From NCBI GenBank assembly GCA_020444325.1, contig JAHLLD010000002.1:460984-524983 (forward strand): a stretch of DNA of 64,000 bases, given 5' to 3'. The position numbers and the translations under genes are program-made. The stretch's first letter is position 1; each line of letters begins with the position of its first letter. This document shows positions 51,277 through 60,318 of the stretch, piece by piece. The DNA is from a bacterium (GTDB lineage Bacteria > Bacteroidota > Ignavibacteria > SZUA-365). The notes under the pieces were generated by a model. It was not told the DNA's origin and did not search any database. It was given only the letters and a program-made list of their open reading frames with translations.

Positions 51277-54200
51277 ATGCGCATGTCACCGCTGCATTCC
51301 GTTCTCCTCCTGCTGATATTCACCGCCACTGCCGCCGCGCAGCCGGTGCTCAATCTCAAACGTGCTGAAATGCAGTGGCCGGATCTCACGGTGCATTATG
51401 ACATCCGCTGCGGGGGATTGCTGGATTTCTCGCACGGCAGCGGGAATCTCGCGCTGTTTGAGGACGGCATTCCGGTGGCGCTTTCCTCGATGTACTGTCC
51501 CGATACCACCGTGCACTGCCCGCCGTCGGTGACCTTGGTCCTCGATGCGAGTGCGGACATGGTGGGGAAATGGCATGCGGGTGTGGTGAAGGCGGGAAAT
51601 GCCTTCGTGGATAAAATGGATGGAGCGGTGGATGAAGCGGCGATCATGTATTTCAATTCCGCGGTATCGCTGCAGCAGGGAATGACCACGCAGAAGGCGC
51701 CGCTGCGCTCTGCGCTGCTCGCGCTCTTCCCGGTCGGCGACCGCCTGCTTTTCGACGGCGCGTATTCGGGTATCACGCATACGGCCAGCGCCGGTGTCAA
51801 TGGCTGCCGCGCTGTCGTGCTGGCGGCGGTGGGTCAGGATATGCAAAGCTCATACACGGAAGCGGATGTGATTGCACATGCGCGCGCCAGCGATGTGCAC
51901 GTGATTACGGTGGGAATGAGTTCGGCGGTGGACGCCGCGTCGCTGCAGCGTATTGCGGATTCCACCGGCGGGGCGTATTTCCCCGTACTCGACACGCTCA
52001 ATATTTCGAAGGCGTTCCGCGAGGTGTTCGAGTTCATCTCCGATGAATTCCGCGAATGCCGCATGACGTACACGTCCGACTGTCCCGACGGAGCCGAACA
52101 CGAGCTGCGGGTGGATGTTAGTGGGGTGTGCAGCGGAACGGATTCGAAAACGCTGAAATTCAACAAGCCGCAGCTGCCCACGCAGACACAGATTATTGAT
52201 CTCTTCCCGGGGGTGTCGGAAGGATTCGAGGGACAACAGTTGACCGTGCATGTTACCTATCTGATGCTGCAGCCCGGGGTGCTGCATCCATCGGATATCA
52301 TTATTTCCTTCCCGGAACATGTGCTGCAGCTGATGTCGGTTTCCATTCCGTCGCTCTCGCCCCTCAATGGCACGGGTGTCGATATCATTCCCTATGCCGG
52401 CAACTACCTCATCGGGACGCGGCAGGCGGTGCAGACGGGGCTGGGCGGACCGTTTTTCAATCTCGAGTTTTATGTGAAGGAGCGGGCGGATTCGATCAGC
52501 ATCACCATCGATCCGATCAGGTCTGTCATGCGCAAGGGCTGCGTACGCCCGGTCTTCCATCAGGGTACGGTCAATATCGCCGTGCCGCCGGACCCGGAAA
52601 TCGAAGCCCTCGGCGCCACGTCCTTCTGTCCGGGCGACTCGGTCATCCTTCGCACAGTCGAGGAATATGACTCCTATGTGTGGACAACAGGCGACACCAC
52701 GCGCAGTATCGTGGCCAGCGACAGCGGGAATTATGCCGTCACGGTCATGGATCATGCGGGAAGGACGGCACTCTCATCGCTCTTCCACGTGGAGGTGTAT
52801 CCCGGTGCGGATCCGGAGTTGAGCAATGAAGGATTGTTCTCGCTCTGTGCGGGCCGCTCACTGAATGTGACAACCAAGCAGCCGTATGTCAGTTACAACT
52901 GGTCCACCGGCGACACCACATCCTCGATTACCGTGACGGATGCGGGGATGTACACTGTCGAGGTGGTGGATGCGAACGGCTGCACGGGCATTTCGGATAC
53001 GCTGTATGTCGTCCTCGATGACCCGGTCGTGACGATTCAACCTGCCGATACAGCGCTGCTGTGCTCGGGCGGAAGTACGACACTCACCGCGGCTGCGGGA
53101 TTCGCACAGTACCGCTGGTCCAACGGCAGAACCGGACAGCAGCTCGAAGTCACGCAGCCCGGCATGTATTCGGTCATGGTCACCAATGCCGCGGGCTGTA
53201 CCGCGCAATCCGACACTGTGATCGTTGTCACGGCACAGAGTCCCGTGGCCGACATTACCGCGGTAGGACCCCTGACCATCTGTCCAGGGGACACGCTCTG
53301 GTTGGATGGCGGGGCGGATTTTGCCGCGTATGAATGGTCGACCGGAGCCGATACGCGCCGCATCGCGGTGACGGATACCGGCAGCTACTGGCTGCGCGTC
53401 ACCGGCGACAATGGCTGCCTTTCCCTGCCCGACGTCATCAATATCGGCTACACCCGGCGCCCTTCCATCAATCCCTCGGGCACCTATGCCTTCTGCTACG
53501 GCGAGGATCTGACAATCGAGGCACCGGCGGGATATGTGCAGTACATGTGGAGTACCGGGGAAACGACACAGAACATCACCGTCGATACCAGCGGCGTGTT
53601 CTGGGTGGATGTGCTGGATGCCGGAGGCTGCCTGCTGCGCAGCGACAGCACCGAACTCTATTTCCGTCCCGAAGTGCAGCCGGATGTGATCGTTCACGGC
53701 GATTTGCGTTTCTGCGAGGGAGACAGTGTGCGTCTCGAAGTGCCCGCCGGTTTCACCAGCTATCGCTGGAATACGGGCGAGACGCATCGCATTCTCGTCG
53801 TGCGGGATGCAGGGACGTACAATGTTGAGGTGTTCACGCAGGATGGCTGCCAGGGATTCTCCGAGGACGTCGTCGTCACCGTGCTTCCGCTTCCGGACAA
53901 GCCCGTGATCACGCGCTTGAATAATCTGCTCAGCTGCTCGCTGGCGGAATCGTATCAGTGGTACTACAATGGAATCGCGGTGAAGGACGGCACGGAACGC
54001 AATCTCGGCGTCGCGACGTCGGGCGTGTATACCGTGGTTGTCACCAATGCCAATGGCTGCAGCAGGGAATCGGATCCAATCGATGTGCAGCTCAGCACCG
54101 GTGTCGAGTCGCTGCCCGATGGCTTTGCCGTTGCTGCCTGGCCCGATCCGAATAAGGGATTGCTGCAGGTGCGCGTCGACATGCCTGCTCCCTCGGCACT

Positions 54201-54372
54201 GCGCATCACGGTTGTGAACCTGCTGGGACAGCAGGTCGCGCATTTCGCAAGCGACCGCGCACAGCCCGGAAGCGTGCAGCATGTGGATTTGTCTTCCGTA
54301 CCGGCCGGGATGTACCTCCTGCGCGTGCAGGCAGGAACGCACATGATGACGCGACGGATTATCCGGCGCTAA
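51277..54372 (+). CDS. Secreted VWA/Ig-like repeat protein with T9SS sorting domain
   Basis: 1031 residues. Signal peptide (LHSVLLLLIFTATAAAQ), a von Willebrand A domain (about 75-250) with a MIDAS-like LVLDASAD, and a beta region (about 300-430). Then come six or seven Ig/PKD-like repeats of about 75-85 residues, each marked by FCxGDSVxL ... YxWSTGDTT ... GxYxVxVxDxxGC. A type A T9SS sorting domain forms the last 80 residues (VAAWPDPNKGLLQVRVD ... PAGMYLLRVQAG). It should be exported to the cell surface and may bind ligands or other cells. No catalytic motif is seen. A 24-bp direct repeat begins at the stop codon region. Confidence 0.88.
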   Translation: MRMSPLHSVLLLLIFTATAAAQPVLNLKRAEMQWPDLTVHYDIRCGGLLDFSHGSGNLALFEDGIPVALSSMYCPDTTVHCPPSVTLVLDASADMVGKWHAGVVKAGNAFVDKMDGAVDEAAIMYFNSAVSLQQGMTTQKAPLRSALLALFPVGDRLLFDGAYSGITHTASAGVNGCRAVVLAAVGQDMQSSYTEADVIAHARASDVHVITVGMSSAVDAASLQRIADSTGGAYFPVLDTLNISKAFREVFEFISDEFRECRMTYTSDCPDGAEHELRVDVSGVCSGTDSKTLKFNKPQLPTQTQIIDLFPGVSEGFEGQQLTVHVTYLMLQPGVLHPSDIIISFPEHVLQLMSVSIPSLSPLNGTGVDIIPYAGNYLIGTRQAVQTGLGGPFFNLEFYVKERADSISITIDPIRSVMRKGCVRPVFHQGTVNIAVPPDPEIEALGATSFCPGDSVILRTVEEYDSYVWTTGDTTRSIVASDSGNYAVTVMDHAGRTALSSLFHVEVYPGADPELSNEGLFSLCAGRSLNVTTKQPYVSYNWSTGDTTSSITVTDAGMYTVEVVDANGCTGISDTLYVVLDDPVVTIQPADTALLCSGGSTTLTAAAGFAQYRWSNGRTGQQLEVTQPGMYSVMVTNAAGCTAQSDTVIVVTAQSPVADITAVGPLTICPGDTLWLDGGADFAAYEWSTGADTRRIAVTDTGSYWLRVTGDNGCLSLPDVINIGYTRRPSINPSGTYAFCYGEDLTIEAPAGYVQYMWSTGETTQNITVDTSGVFWVDVLDAGGCLLRSDSTELYFRPEVQPDVIVHGDLRFCEGDSVRLEVPAGFTSYRWNTGETHRILVVRDAGTYNVEVFTQDGCQGFSEDVVVTVLPLPDKPVITRLNNLLSCSLAESYQWYYNGIAVKDGTERNLGVATSGVYTVVVTNANGCSRESDPIDVQLSTGVESLPDGFAVAAWPDPNKGLLQVRVDMPAPSALRITVVNLLGQQVAHFASDRAQPGSVQHVDLSSVPAGMYLLRVQAGTHMMTRRIIRR

Positions 54373-54419
54373 GGTCTCATCCCGTGCAAGGTCTGATCCG
54401 GCGCTAAGGTCTCATCCCG
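54361..54419. repeat. 24-bp direct repeat spanning the stop codon
   Basis: The 24 bases at 54361-54384, which include the TAA at 54370-54372 of the VWA gene, recur exactly at 54396-54419 (period 35). Confidence 0.85.
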
Positions 54420-54439
54420 CGCTGATGCACAAATCAGCG
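54420..54439. terminator. Hairpin between convergent genes
   Basis: CGCTGAT (54420-54426) pairs exactly with 54433-54439 across 6 bases. It lies in the 101-base gap between two convergent genes. There is no T-run, so termination is only likely. Confidence 0.35.
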
Positions 54440-54473
54440 TTGATGGAGGTTGGGAACCTGCGTTGCGGCAGGG

Positions 54474-55706
54474 TCAGACGTGATATGCGTCGTGCCGCGG
54501 AGGTTTGACGAAGAGAATGGATTTCAGGGAAAGCAGTTTCAGCAGCGTGGACACCGCGAAGTCGAGATAGGACTGCTGCTGAAGGAAATCACGGATGATG
54601 ATGTGCTTGGCGTGCACGAGCGCATCTTCCTGCAGTTCAGCAACACGATTGTTGACGCCATGCCAGGTCGAGTTCAGCTGCGATCCGTAGGTGGCATAAA
54701 TCTGCTGCTTGATAAGGTTCTTGATGCGGGAATTGAGCGCGAGGGCGTCCCTGCCGTGTCCGTTATCCGACAGATCGATGGCCTTGATTTCAAAGGTGCG
54801 GTAGTCGCCGCGTGAATGCGTGTAAATGGCCATCTCCCGGATGTACAGTTCGCTGTAGCATATCCATTTCGCCGCGCCGTAGGCATCCTCTCCCAGGTCG
54901 GCGTCTTCAATAGCATAATGCATTTTCTCGAGGTAGGGGTGGATTTCCAGCCTGTCATGGGTGTACATGTCTTCCATGGCGCGCAGCAGGTTTTCCTTGC
55001 CCGGATAGCGGTCTTTCTGGCGAAGGACGTCGCGGATTTCCGAGAGGATGAGGTCGTAGAAGTTGGTGACGAGTTTGATATGCGTGTGCAGTTCGGGAGA
55101 GGTGAAGCGGGAGAGAAAAGATTGATAGTCGTTGACGGTGTACAGGTTCTCATGGTCGTCACGCACGACATCGAGCAGATCCTCGAGCGCATCATGCATG
55201 AAGCCGATGGCGGCGTACATTTTTTCGCCCGGCTCATCCATACCGATTTTCTCGACCACGGCGCCCACGCGGTTCAGGTGTGCTGCCGAGGTGAGGCCGC
55301 ATTTCCGCACGAGATGATGGTCGAGGAACATGCGAAGGACTTCCCGGACTTCGCCGGCGTATTTCCCGTATTGCGGCTCGAAGTCTTCGATGCCCGGAAG
55401 CTCACTGAATAGGATTTTCGACTGTATGGCCTGGAAGTCCGCCGACTGTTCAACGTGACTGCGCGCGTCAGAGATTTCATACGAGGCATGCGGCTGATGT
55501 GCGCGGGGCACGCCGAGGTCATCACCGTGCTCTTCAAGGAAACGTGAGAAAATGCCATGCAGCACCGGTGCCTGGTGAATGCCGTAGAGCTCGGTGAGAA
55601 GGTTATACTCGGGCTCCTGCTTGTGCAGAAGTGTTTCGAGCAGCCGGGTTGCGGCTGCATAGCGCCTGTCCTGCTGCAGCTGTTTGATCGAACTGGTGTA
55701 ACGCAT
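54474..55706 (-). CDS. HD-domain protein resembling the RSH hydrolase fold
   Basis: 410 residues from the ATG at 55706, which has a GAGGAG site 8 bases upstream; a GTG 9 bases earlier overlaps that site. Residues near 140-190 hold an HD-type metal site (HLNRVGAVVEKIG ... IGFMHDALEDLLDV) close to the ppGpp-hydrolase layout of SpoT/Mesh1, H...HD plus ED. There is no synthetase or TGS domain. The flanking helices are not recognised. It could be a (p)ppGpp or nucleotide hydrolase or another HD enzyme; the sequence does not settle this. No membrane segment, so cytoplasmic. It lies leftward, 40 bases before the MscS stop. Confidence 0.6.
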   Translation of the reverse strand: MRYTSSIKQLQQDRRYAAATRLLETLLHKQEPEYNLLTELYGIHQAPVLHGIFSRFLEEHGDDLGVPRAHQPHASYEISDARSHVEQSADFQAIQSKILFSELPGIEDFEPQYGKYAGEVREVLRMFLDHHLVRKCGLTSAAHLNRVGAVVEKIGMDEPGEKMYAAIGFMHDALEDLLDVVRDDHENLYTVNDYQSFLSRFTSPELHTHIKLVTNFYDLILSEIRDVLRQKDRYPGKENLLRAMEDMYTHDRLEIHPYLEKMHYAIEDADLGEDAYGAAKWICYSELYIREMAIYTHSRGDYRTFEIKAIDLSDNGHGRDALALNSRIKNLIKQQIYATYGSQLNSTWHGVNNRVAELQEDALVHAKHIIIRDFLQQQSYLDFAVSTLLKLLSLKSILFVKPPRHDAYHV

Positions 55707-55745
55707 GGGCTTCACTCCTCGTCCCTTTGTGGGGACGGCAGATGG

Positions 55746-57614
55746 TTACGTTGTCACGTCCTGTGGAGGACCGTTTCCGGGTTTCATACTCGTGGGATCG
55801 TCGAAGCTGACCGGGGGCTGGATGCCGCCCTGCCATTGCTCGCGCAACAGTGCTTCGGCCTCGCTGCGTCCGAACGTGATGGCGTCGTTGATCGCCTTCA
55901 CCTCTGGCTTTTCGGGCACGGGATCCGTGGTGTAATGCACGGGCTGCGGCATGCTCGACATGTGCAGTGTCTGTGTCGGGAAGGCAAACTCCACGCCCAG
56001 TCGCTTCGCAAGGCGCACAATGTCCAGCAGCAGGCGATGCCGCTCACGCAATTCCGTCGCCCAGTCGGGCGTCTCATGGAACACATACAGCAGGATGTTC
56101 AGCGAGAAATCGGCGAACTCGTTGAAGTATGCCATGTAGAAATCTTTCCGCGTGTAGGGATGCTGACGGATGATCTCGCGGATGCCTTCGCAGAAAGCTT
56201 CGATTTTCTCTGGTGGCGTGTCGTACTGCACACCGAGCGTGGCGGAGAGCCTGCGATAGCGGCGCCTGCCCATGTTGTCGACGGCTGCACTGACGAGCCG
56301 CGAGTTGGGCATGGTGATCTGGGAATTGTAAAAGGTGCGGATGCGTGAGGACCGGAAACCGACCTCTTCGACCGTGCCGTCCACATCACCGATCCTTATC
56401 CAGTCTCCAATTTCAAAAGGTTTGTCGAACATCACGGTGAGTGAACCGAAGAGATTCTCCACCGTGTCCTTCGCTGCCAGAGCGAAGGCAACACCACCAA
56501 TACCGAGTCCCGCAAGCAGACTGGTAATGTCGATGTTCAGGTTGTCGGCAATGAACAGCAGACCGAAGGCGATGACGATGATTTTCAGCGCGCGGCGTAT
56601 CATCGGCACCAGCAGGTCATCGAATTTCGATTCCGTCCTCGCTGCCAGTACCTCGAAGTAGCTTGCGGCCAGGTCAACCATGCGGTATGCGGCCCACACA
56701 CCGCTCGCGGCGATGACGAACTGCGTGGCGAAGTACAGCACGGTCTCCGCCTGCAGCGCCAGGTCCAGACTCGGCAGGAGGAGGGACCACAGCAGCGCCA
56801 TGCAGAAAATGCCCAGGGGTTTGATCAGCTGCGTGTTGAGTTTGAACTCGGTCCGCGCCTTGCTCTGCTGCACGAAGCGGATGATCCATTTGCTGAGGAA
56901 TGAAATCACGATGCGCTCGACCAGGATGCCAAGCAGGATGATGATGACCAGTGCGATCCACTGCCAGTTCTCGAAGTACACGGCTTTCTGCAGCAGCGAC
57001 TCCGGCATACGCAGCCGCAGCCAGTCCGCCAGGTTATCCGGCCGCACCGTCTGTTCGACGCCTTCCACAACATCGTGGTCACGGACGAGATCCAGCAGGG
57101 CGGGAAGCGACGCCACGGTCTTCCGCGAAAACAGCCAGAGGCTGTCCTCATCCCGCGCCAGCGCGATTTCCGTGTTTGCCGCCGGTTTGCGCCAGACATA
57201 CACAGGTCCATCGAAATGCTCCGGCAGCTCGTCAACGTCCACCAGCTCGAAGCGGTCGAGGAAGTTCTTCAAATCCCGTGCAATCCTGACACCCTGTTCT
57301 TCACGCAGTGAAACAGGAACGTCCGACAGATCCAGCGTGCGCACGGCGTTGCGCAATGCGTGTTCCTTCACCGACTCGGTGGTGTCACTGCTGTAGACGA
57401 CCATGTTGACGAGAAAGGTGCGGAACGACTCACGTGGGGAAGTGAGATCGGGTTCCTGCGCGCGTCCCGCCTGCGGCAGGAGGAGAAGGAAGAGCAGTAT
57501 GGCAATCACGGGGACGGAACGTCCGGGATGGAAATGGCGGATACGGGGGATGTGGATACGGGAAAGGACGCTTCCGGCGAAACGTAGCATGGAAAAATCA
57601 CATTTGTACGACAT
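55746..57614 (-). CDS. mscS: MscS-family mechanosensitive channel
   Basis: 622 residues; ATGs at 57614 and 57590 are both possible. An N-terminal signal/anchor (VPVIAILLFLLLLPQAGRAQ) is followed by a periplasmic domain, four to five helices, the pore helix region (DITSLLAGLGIGGVAFALAAKDTVENLFGS) and the beta domain (FEIGDWIRIGDVDGTVEEVGFRSSRIRTFYNSQITMPNSRLVSAAVDN). The C-terminal domain is VEFAFPTQTLHMS. It opens under membrane tension to release solutes. The pore motif is typical of long MscS-like proteins. A TATATT element lies about 28 bases before the first ATG. Confidence 0.93.
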   Translation of the reverse strand: MSYKCDFSMLRFAGSVLSRIHIPRIRHFHPGRSVPVIAILLFLLLLPQAGRAQEPDLTSPRESFRTFLVNMVVYSSDTTESVKEHALRNAVRTLDLSDVPVSLREEQGVRIARDLKNFLDRFELVDVDELPEHFDGPVYVWRKPAANTEIALARDEDSLWLFSRKTVASLPALLDLVRDHDVVEGVEQTVRPDNLADWLRLRMPESLLQKAVYFENWQWIALVIIILLGILVERIVISFLSKWIIRFVQQSKARTEFKLNTQLIKPLGIFCMALLWSLLLPSLDLALQAETVLYFATQFVIAASGVWAAYRMVDLAASYFEVLAARTESKFDDLLVPMIRRALKIIVIAFGLLFIADNLNIDITSLLAGLGIGGVAFALAAKDTVENLFGSLTVMFDKPFEIGDWIRIGDVDGTVEEVGFRSSRIRTFYNSQITMPNSRLVSAAVDNMGRRRYRRLSATLGVQYDTPPEKIEAFCEGIREIIRQHPYTRKDFYMAYFNEFADFSLNILLYVFHETPDWATELRERHRLLLDIVRLAKRLGVEFAFPTQTLHMSSMPQPVHYTTDPVPEKPEVKAINDAITFGRSEAEALLREQWQGGIQPPVSFDDPTSMKPGNGPPQDVTT

Positions 57615-57701
57615 CTTGGACCGCGGCTCACGGTCTGGGGAATATACGGGATTACGTCCAGCAATGACAGATGCGGGCGTTTTCGGAGCTGCGAATTTCG
57701 C

Positions 57702-59045
57702 TTATGCCGCTGCTGACCTGGCTTCGTCGGAGGCTTCACGCGTGAGGTCACGGGGACCGAGTACGACGCCGGCTTTTTCGAGGAAGGCGTTGGGAGGAAT
57801 GCCACCCGCGAATACCCACACGAAATCATTCTTCAGTTCGCGCTGCTCGCCGTCTATTTCGATGAGCACGCTGTCTTCACGGATTTCGATGGGATTGGAA
57901 CTGTAGAGCACATCGAGCATGCGTGCGTCGATGCATTCCTGCACGCGCTGCGCGTTGCGCTCCTTTATACGCGAGAACTCCGGCTTGCGGTAGGAAATTG
58001 TGACGTGATTTCCCTTCTGATGTGCGAGTCCCATCGCTGCCTCCACGGCCGAATCGCCACCGCCCACGACAAGGATGTGCTTGTTGGTGTAAGCATCCGC
58101 TTCGATGAGACTGTACATGACTTTCGGCAGTTCCTCGCCCGGTACGCCCAACTTGCGGGGCGTACCACGGCGACCGAGAGCGAGCACCACATGCCGCGCC
58201 CGATAGCTGCCATCGGCTGTCTGTACGGTGAACACGCCGTCATCTCCCCGTGTGATTGTTTCCACTTTTTCCTTTTCGCGCACGGCGAGACCGGATTTCT
58301 CGAACACGGAGTTCCAGAATTCCAGAAGGCTTTCCTTGCTGATTTCAAGCGACTTGAATTTCCCGTGCATCGGAAATTCCACCGGTGACGTCATCACGAG
58401 CTTCTGCCGCGGATACTTGGCGACCGTGCCTCCCAGCACATCCTGTTCCAGCGTCACATACTGCAGGTTTTTCTCAATGCAGCGCAGCGAAGCGCTGATG
58501 CCGCCCGGACCCGCACCGACAATGCAGACATCCTGCACATCCTCGGGCGTCTCACTGTCGGCACAGCGCTGCGCGATAATATCGACCACGTCGCGTCCCT
58601 GGTTGACCGCATTCTTGATCAGGGCGAGTCCGCCCAGCTCCCCGACAATGAACATGCCGGGAACGTTGGTTTCGTACTCCCCGGTGAGCTGTGGCATGTC
58701 AGCGCTGATGCCAGGATTGGCCATCACGATCTCGATGGCGCCGACGGGACACGCCTCCGCACAGAGACTGTGTCCGATGCACTTGTGTCCATTGATGATC
58801 GCGGCCTTCCCGGCAATGATGCCAAGCACGTCCCCTTCAGGACAGGCGTCGGCACAGGTGCCGCAGCCGATGCATTTCGAAATGTCGATGTGAGGATGCT
58901 GTGCCTGGGGTCCCCCTGAATGCAGCTTCCCGCGCTCCGCCGCCTCACGCGCATCACGCTCACGCCGGCGCACCCGCCGCATGTAGGGGATGGTGGTCAC
59001 GAAAACAAGGACAACGAAAATCAGAAATATCAGAAAACCTTCCAT
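57702..59045 (-). CDS. Membrane-anchored ferredoxin-flavoprotein oxidoreductase with permuted order
   Basis: 447 residues. A membrane helix (FLIFLIFVVLVFVTTIPYM) leads to two FeS motifs: CIGCGTCADACP (C58, C61, C64, C68) and CIGHSLCAEACP (C89, H92, C95, C99), where the second has His for one Cys. Next is NVPGMFIVGELGGLALIKNAVNQG, which resembles the C-terminal FAD-binding segment of thioredoxin reductases but comes first here. The FAD Rossmann fold (VGAGPGG, 177-182) and NAD(P) fold (VVGGGDSAVEAA) follow. There is no CxxC redox pair. It may pass electrons from NAD(P)H through FAD and FeS to the cytochrome b-like neighbour, which is divergently transcribed. Confidence 0.85.
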   Translation of the reverse strand: MEGFLIFLIFVVLVFVTTIPYMRRVRRRERDAREAAERGKLHSGGPQAQHPHIDISKCIGCGTCADACPEGDVLGIIAGKAAIINGHKCIGHSLCAEACPVGAIEIVMANPGISADMPQLTGEYETNVPGMFIVGELGGLALIKNAVNQGRDVVDIIAQRCADSETPEDVQDVCIVGAGPGGISASLRCIEKNLQYVTLEQDVLGGTVAKYPRQKLVMTSPVEFPMHGKFKSLEISKESLLEFWNSVFEKSGLAVREKEKVETITRGDDGVFTVQTADGSYRARHVVLALGRRGTPRKLGVPGEELPKVMYSLIEADAYTNKHILVVGGGDSAVEAAMGLAHQKGNHVTISYRKPEFSRIKERNAQRVQECIDARMLDVLYSSNPIEIREDSVLIEIDGEQRELKNDFVWVFAGGIPPNAFLEKAGVVLGPRDLTREASDEARSAAA

Positions 59046-59259
59046 GGAGCAATGCCGTAACTTGTGGTGGCTTTTACATACCGGGGCGTGTGTGGATCGA
59101 TTCCGTAAAAAATACGCGTGTAGCGGGCACAGGGCAAGTCTGAACGAGTGTTGCGGGAATTACGCTAAATCCTTTACATTATGGCGAATACACTGCTTCA
59201 CGCATAGAAGCGCGTGATGGAGTAATCCGCGTCATCTCCACCCAGCTCCCCATTGCCGT
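59046..59259. promoter_or_regulatory. Divergent promoter region of the electron-transfer locus
   Basis: The gap serves both the leftward flavoprotein and the rightward cytochrome genes. A weak candidate for the rightward genes is TACATTAT (59175-59182) preceded by TTGCGG 18 bases upstream. No terminators or genes are seen. Confidence 0.3.
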
Positions 59260-60267
59260 ATGTCGCCAGCTGTACATCGACTTTACGTATGGACCCTTGT
59301 TGTTCTCGGTGTAGGAACCGCGTTGATCGTGGGATATGAGGGCTTCCGTTACTATTCAACGACTCCGGAAGAGCGGGGGAATATCCTCGCTGATTACGAA
59401 GCGCGCATATCCGACATTGATGTCGAACTTGAGCTGATGGGGGAAGGACTCGGCAGCATGGACATGACCGAAGAGAAACTGCGCGAACGGCAGGAGGAAC
59501 TGCGCCAGGAGTCCGCCTACTGGGCGAACTGGGGTGCGACGGGGCTTTTCGGACATGGACTCGGTATCGTCGGTTCTCTGATGATGATCTCCGGTGTCGC
59601 GATTTACTCGACGCGCAAACGCGTCAAGCGTTTCCGCTTCGCAGGGAAAATCAAGCATTTCCTCGAATTCCACATCTTCCTCTGCCTGCTTGGTCCCACA
59701 CTCGTCGTGTTTCATTCCACCTTCAAGTTCGGGGGAATCGTCTCGGTCAGTCTCTGGAGCATGATCTTCGTCGCACTCAGCGGTATTTTCGGACGCTACA
59801 TCTATACACAGATTCCGAAGACCACTGATGGCGATGCGCTGTCGCTCGATGAACTGGCGCGGGAAAACGAAGTGCAGACCATGCGGCTGCGCACCCGTTT
59901 CCACCTTTCACCCGCGGCGATCATGGCGATTGACAATGTGAGTACGCTCGGCAGTGTTTCGCCTGAGACGCCGGTGTTCAGAACCATCGTCAGCCTGCTG
60001 CGCGACGACCTGATGCGCAGGGGACGACTGCGCAGCATGCGGTCGGCACTGCTCGCCGAGGAAATTCCTTCAGAGCAGATCGACGCCGTGCTGCTGGCGG
60101 CAAAAAACAAGGCGCTGCTGGTGCGGAAAATCGCCTTTTTTGACACGGCACGCGCCCTGTTCCAGTACTGGCATGTCATCCACCTGCCATTTTCCATCAT
60201 CATGTTCCTGATCCTTATCGTCCACATCGTGTTAACTGTCTCCCTCGGCTATACCTGGATTTTCTGA
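59260..60267 (+). CDS. Cytochrome b-like membrane protein
   Basis: 335 residues. Membrane segments lie near 8-28, 95-115, 130-150, 155-175 and 300-330. His residues suited to haem ligation occur in LFGHGLG, FLEFHIFLCLLG, VVFHSTF and the last helix group (FQYWHVIHLPFSIIMFLILIVHIVL), giving several possible bis-His pairs. A long cytoplasmic or periplasmic loop (about 195-290) separates them. It is not a standard cytochrome b family I can name. By position between the flavoprotein and two multihaem cytochromes, it probably carries electrons across the inner membrane or from quinol. Confidence 0.75.
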   Translation: MSPAVHRLYVWTLVVLGVGTALIVGYEGFRYYSTTPEERGNILADYEARISDIDVELELMGEGLGSMDMTEEKLRERQEELRQESAYWANWGATGLFGHGLGIVGSLMMISGVAIYSTRKRVKRFRFAGKIKHFLEFHIFLCLLGPTLVVFHSTFKFGGIVSVSLWSMIFVALSGIFGRYIYTQIPKTTDGDALSLDELARENEVQTMRLRTRFHLSPAAIMAIDNVSTLGSVSPETPVFRTIVSLLRDDLMRRGRLRSMRSALLAEEIPSEQIDAVLLAAKNKALLVRKIAFFDTARALFQYWHVIHLPFSIIMFLILIVHIVLTVSLGYTWIF

Positions 60268-60318
60268 ACTCGTCTGCTTTTCCGGCCACCACCGCGTCTT
60301 CAACCACAGCGGAGTGCG

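Noticed and set aside
52858..54342. 494-codon minus-strand frame opposite the VWA/Ig protein
   Set aside because: The plus strand codes for signal peptide, VWA, repeats and T9SS domain. The minus frame echoes the repeat period only.
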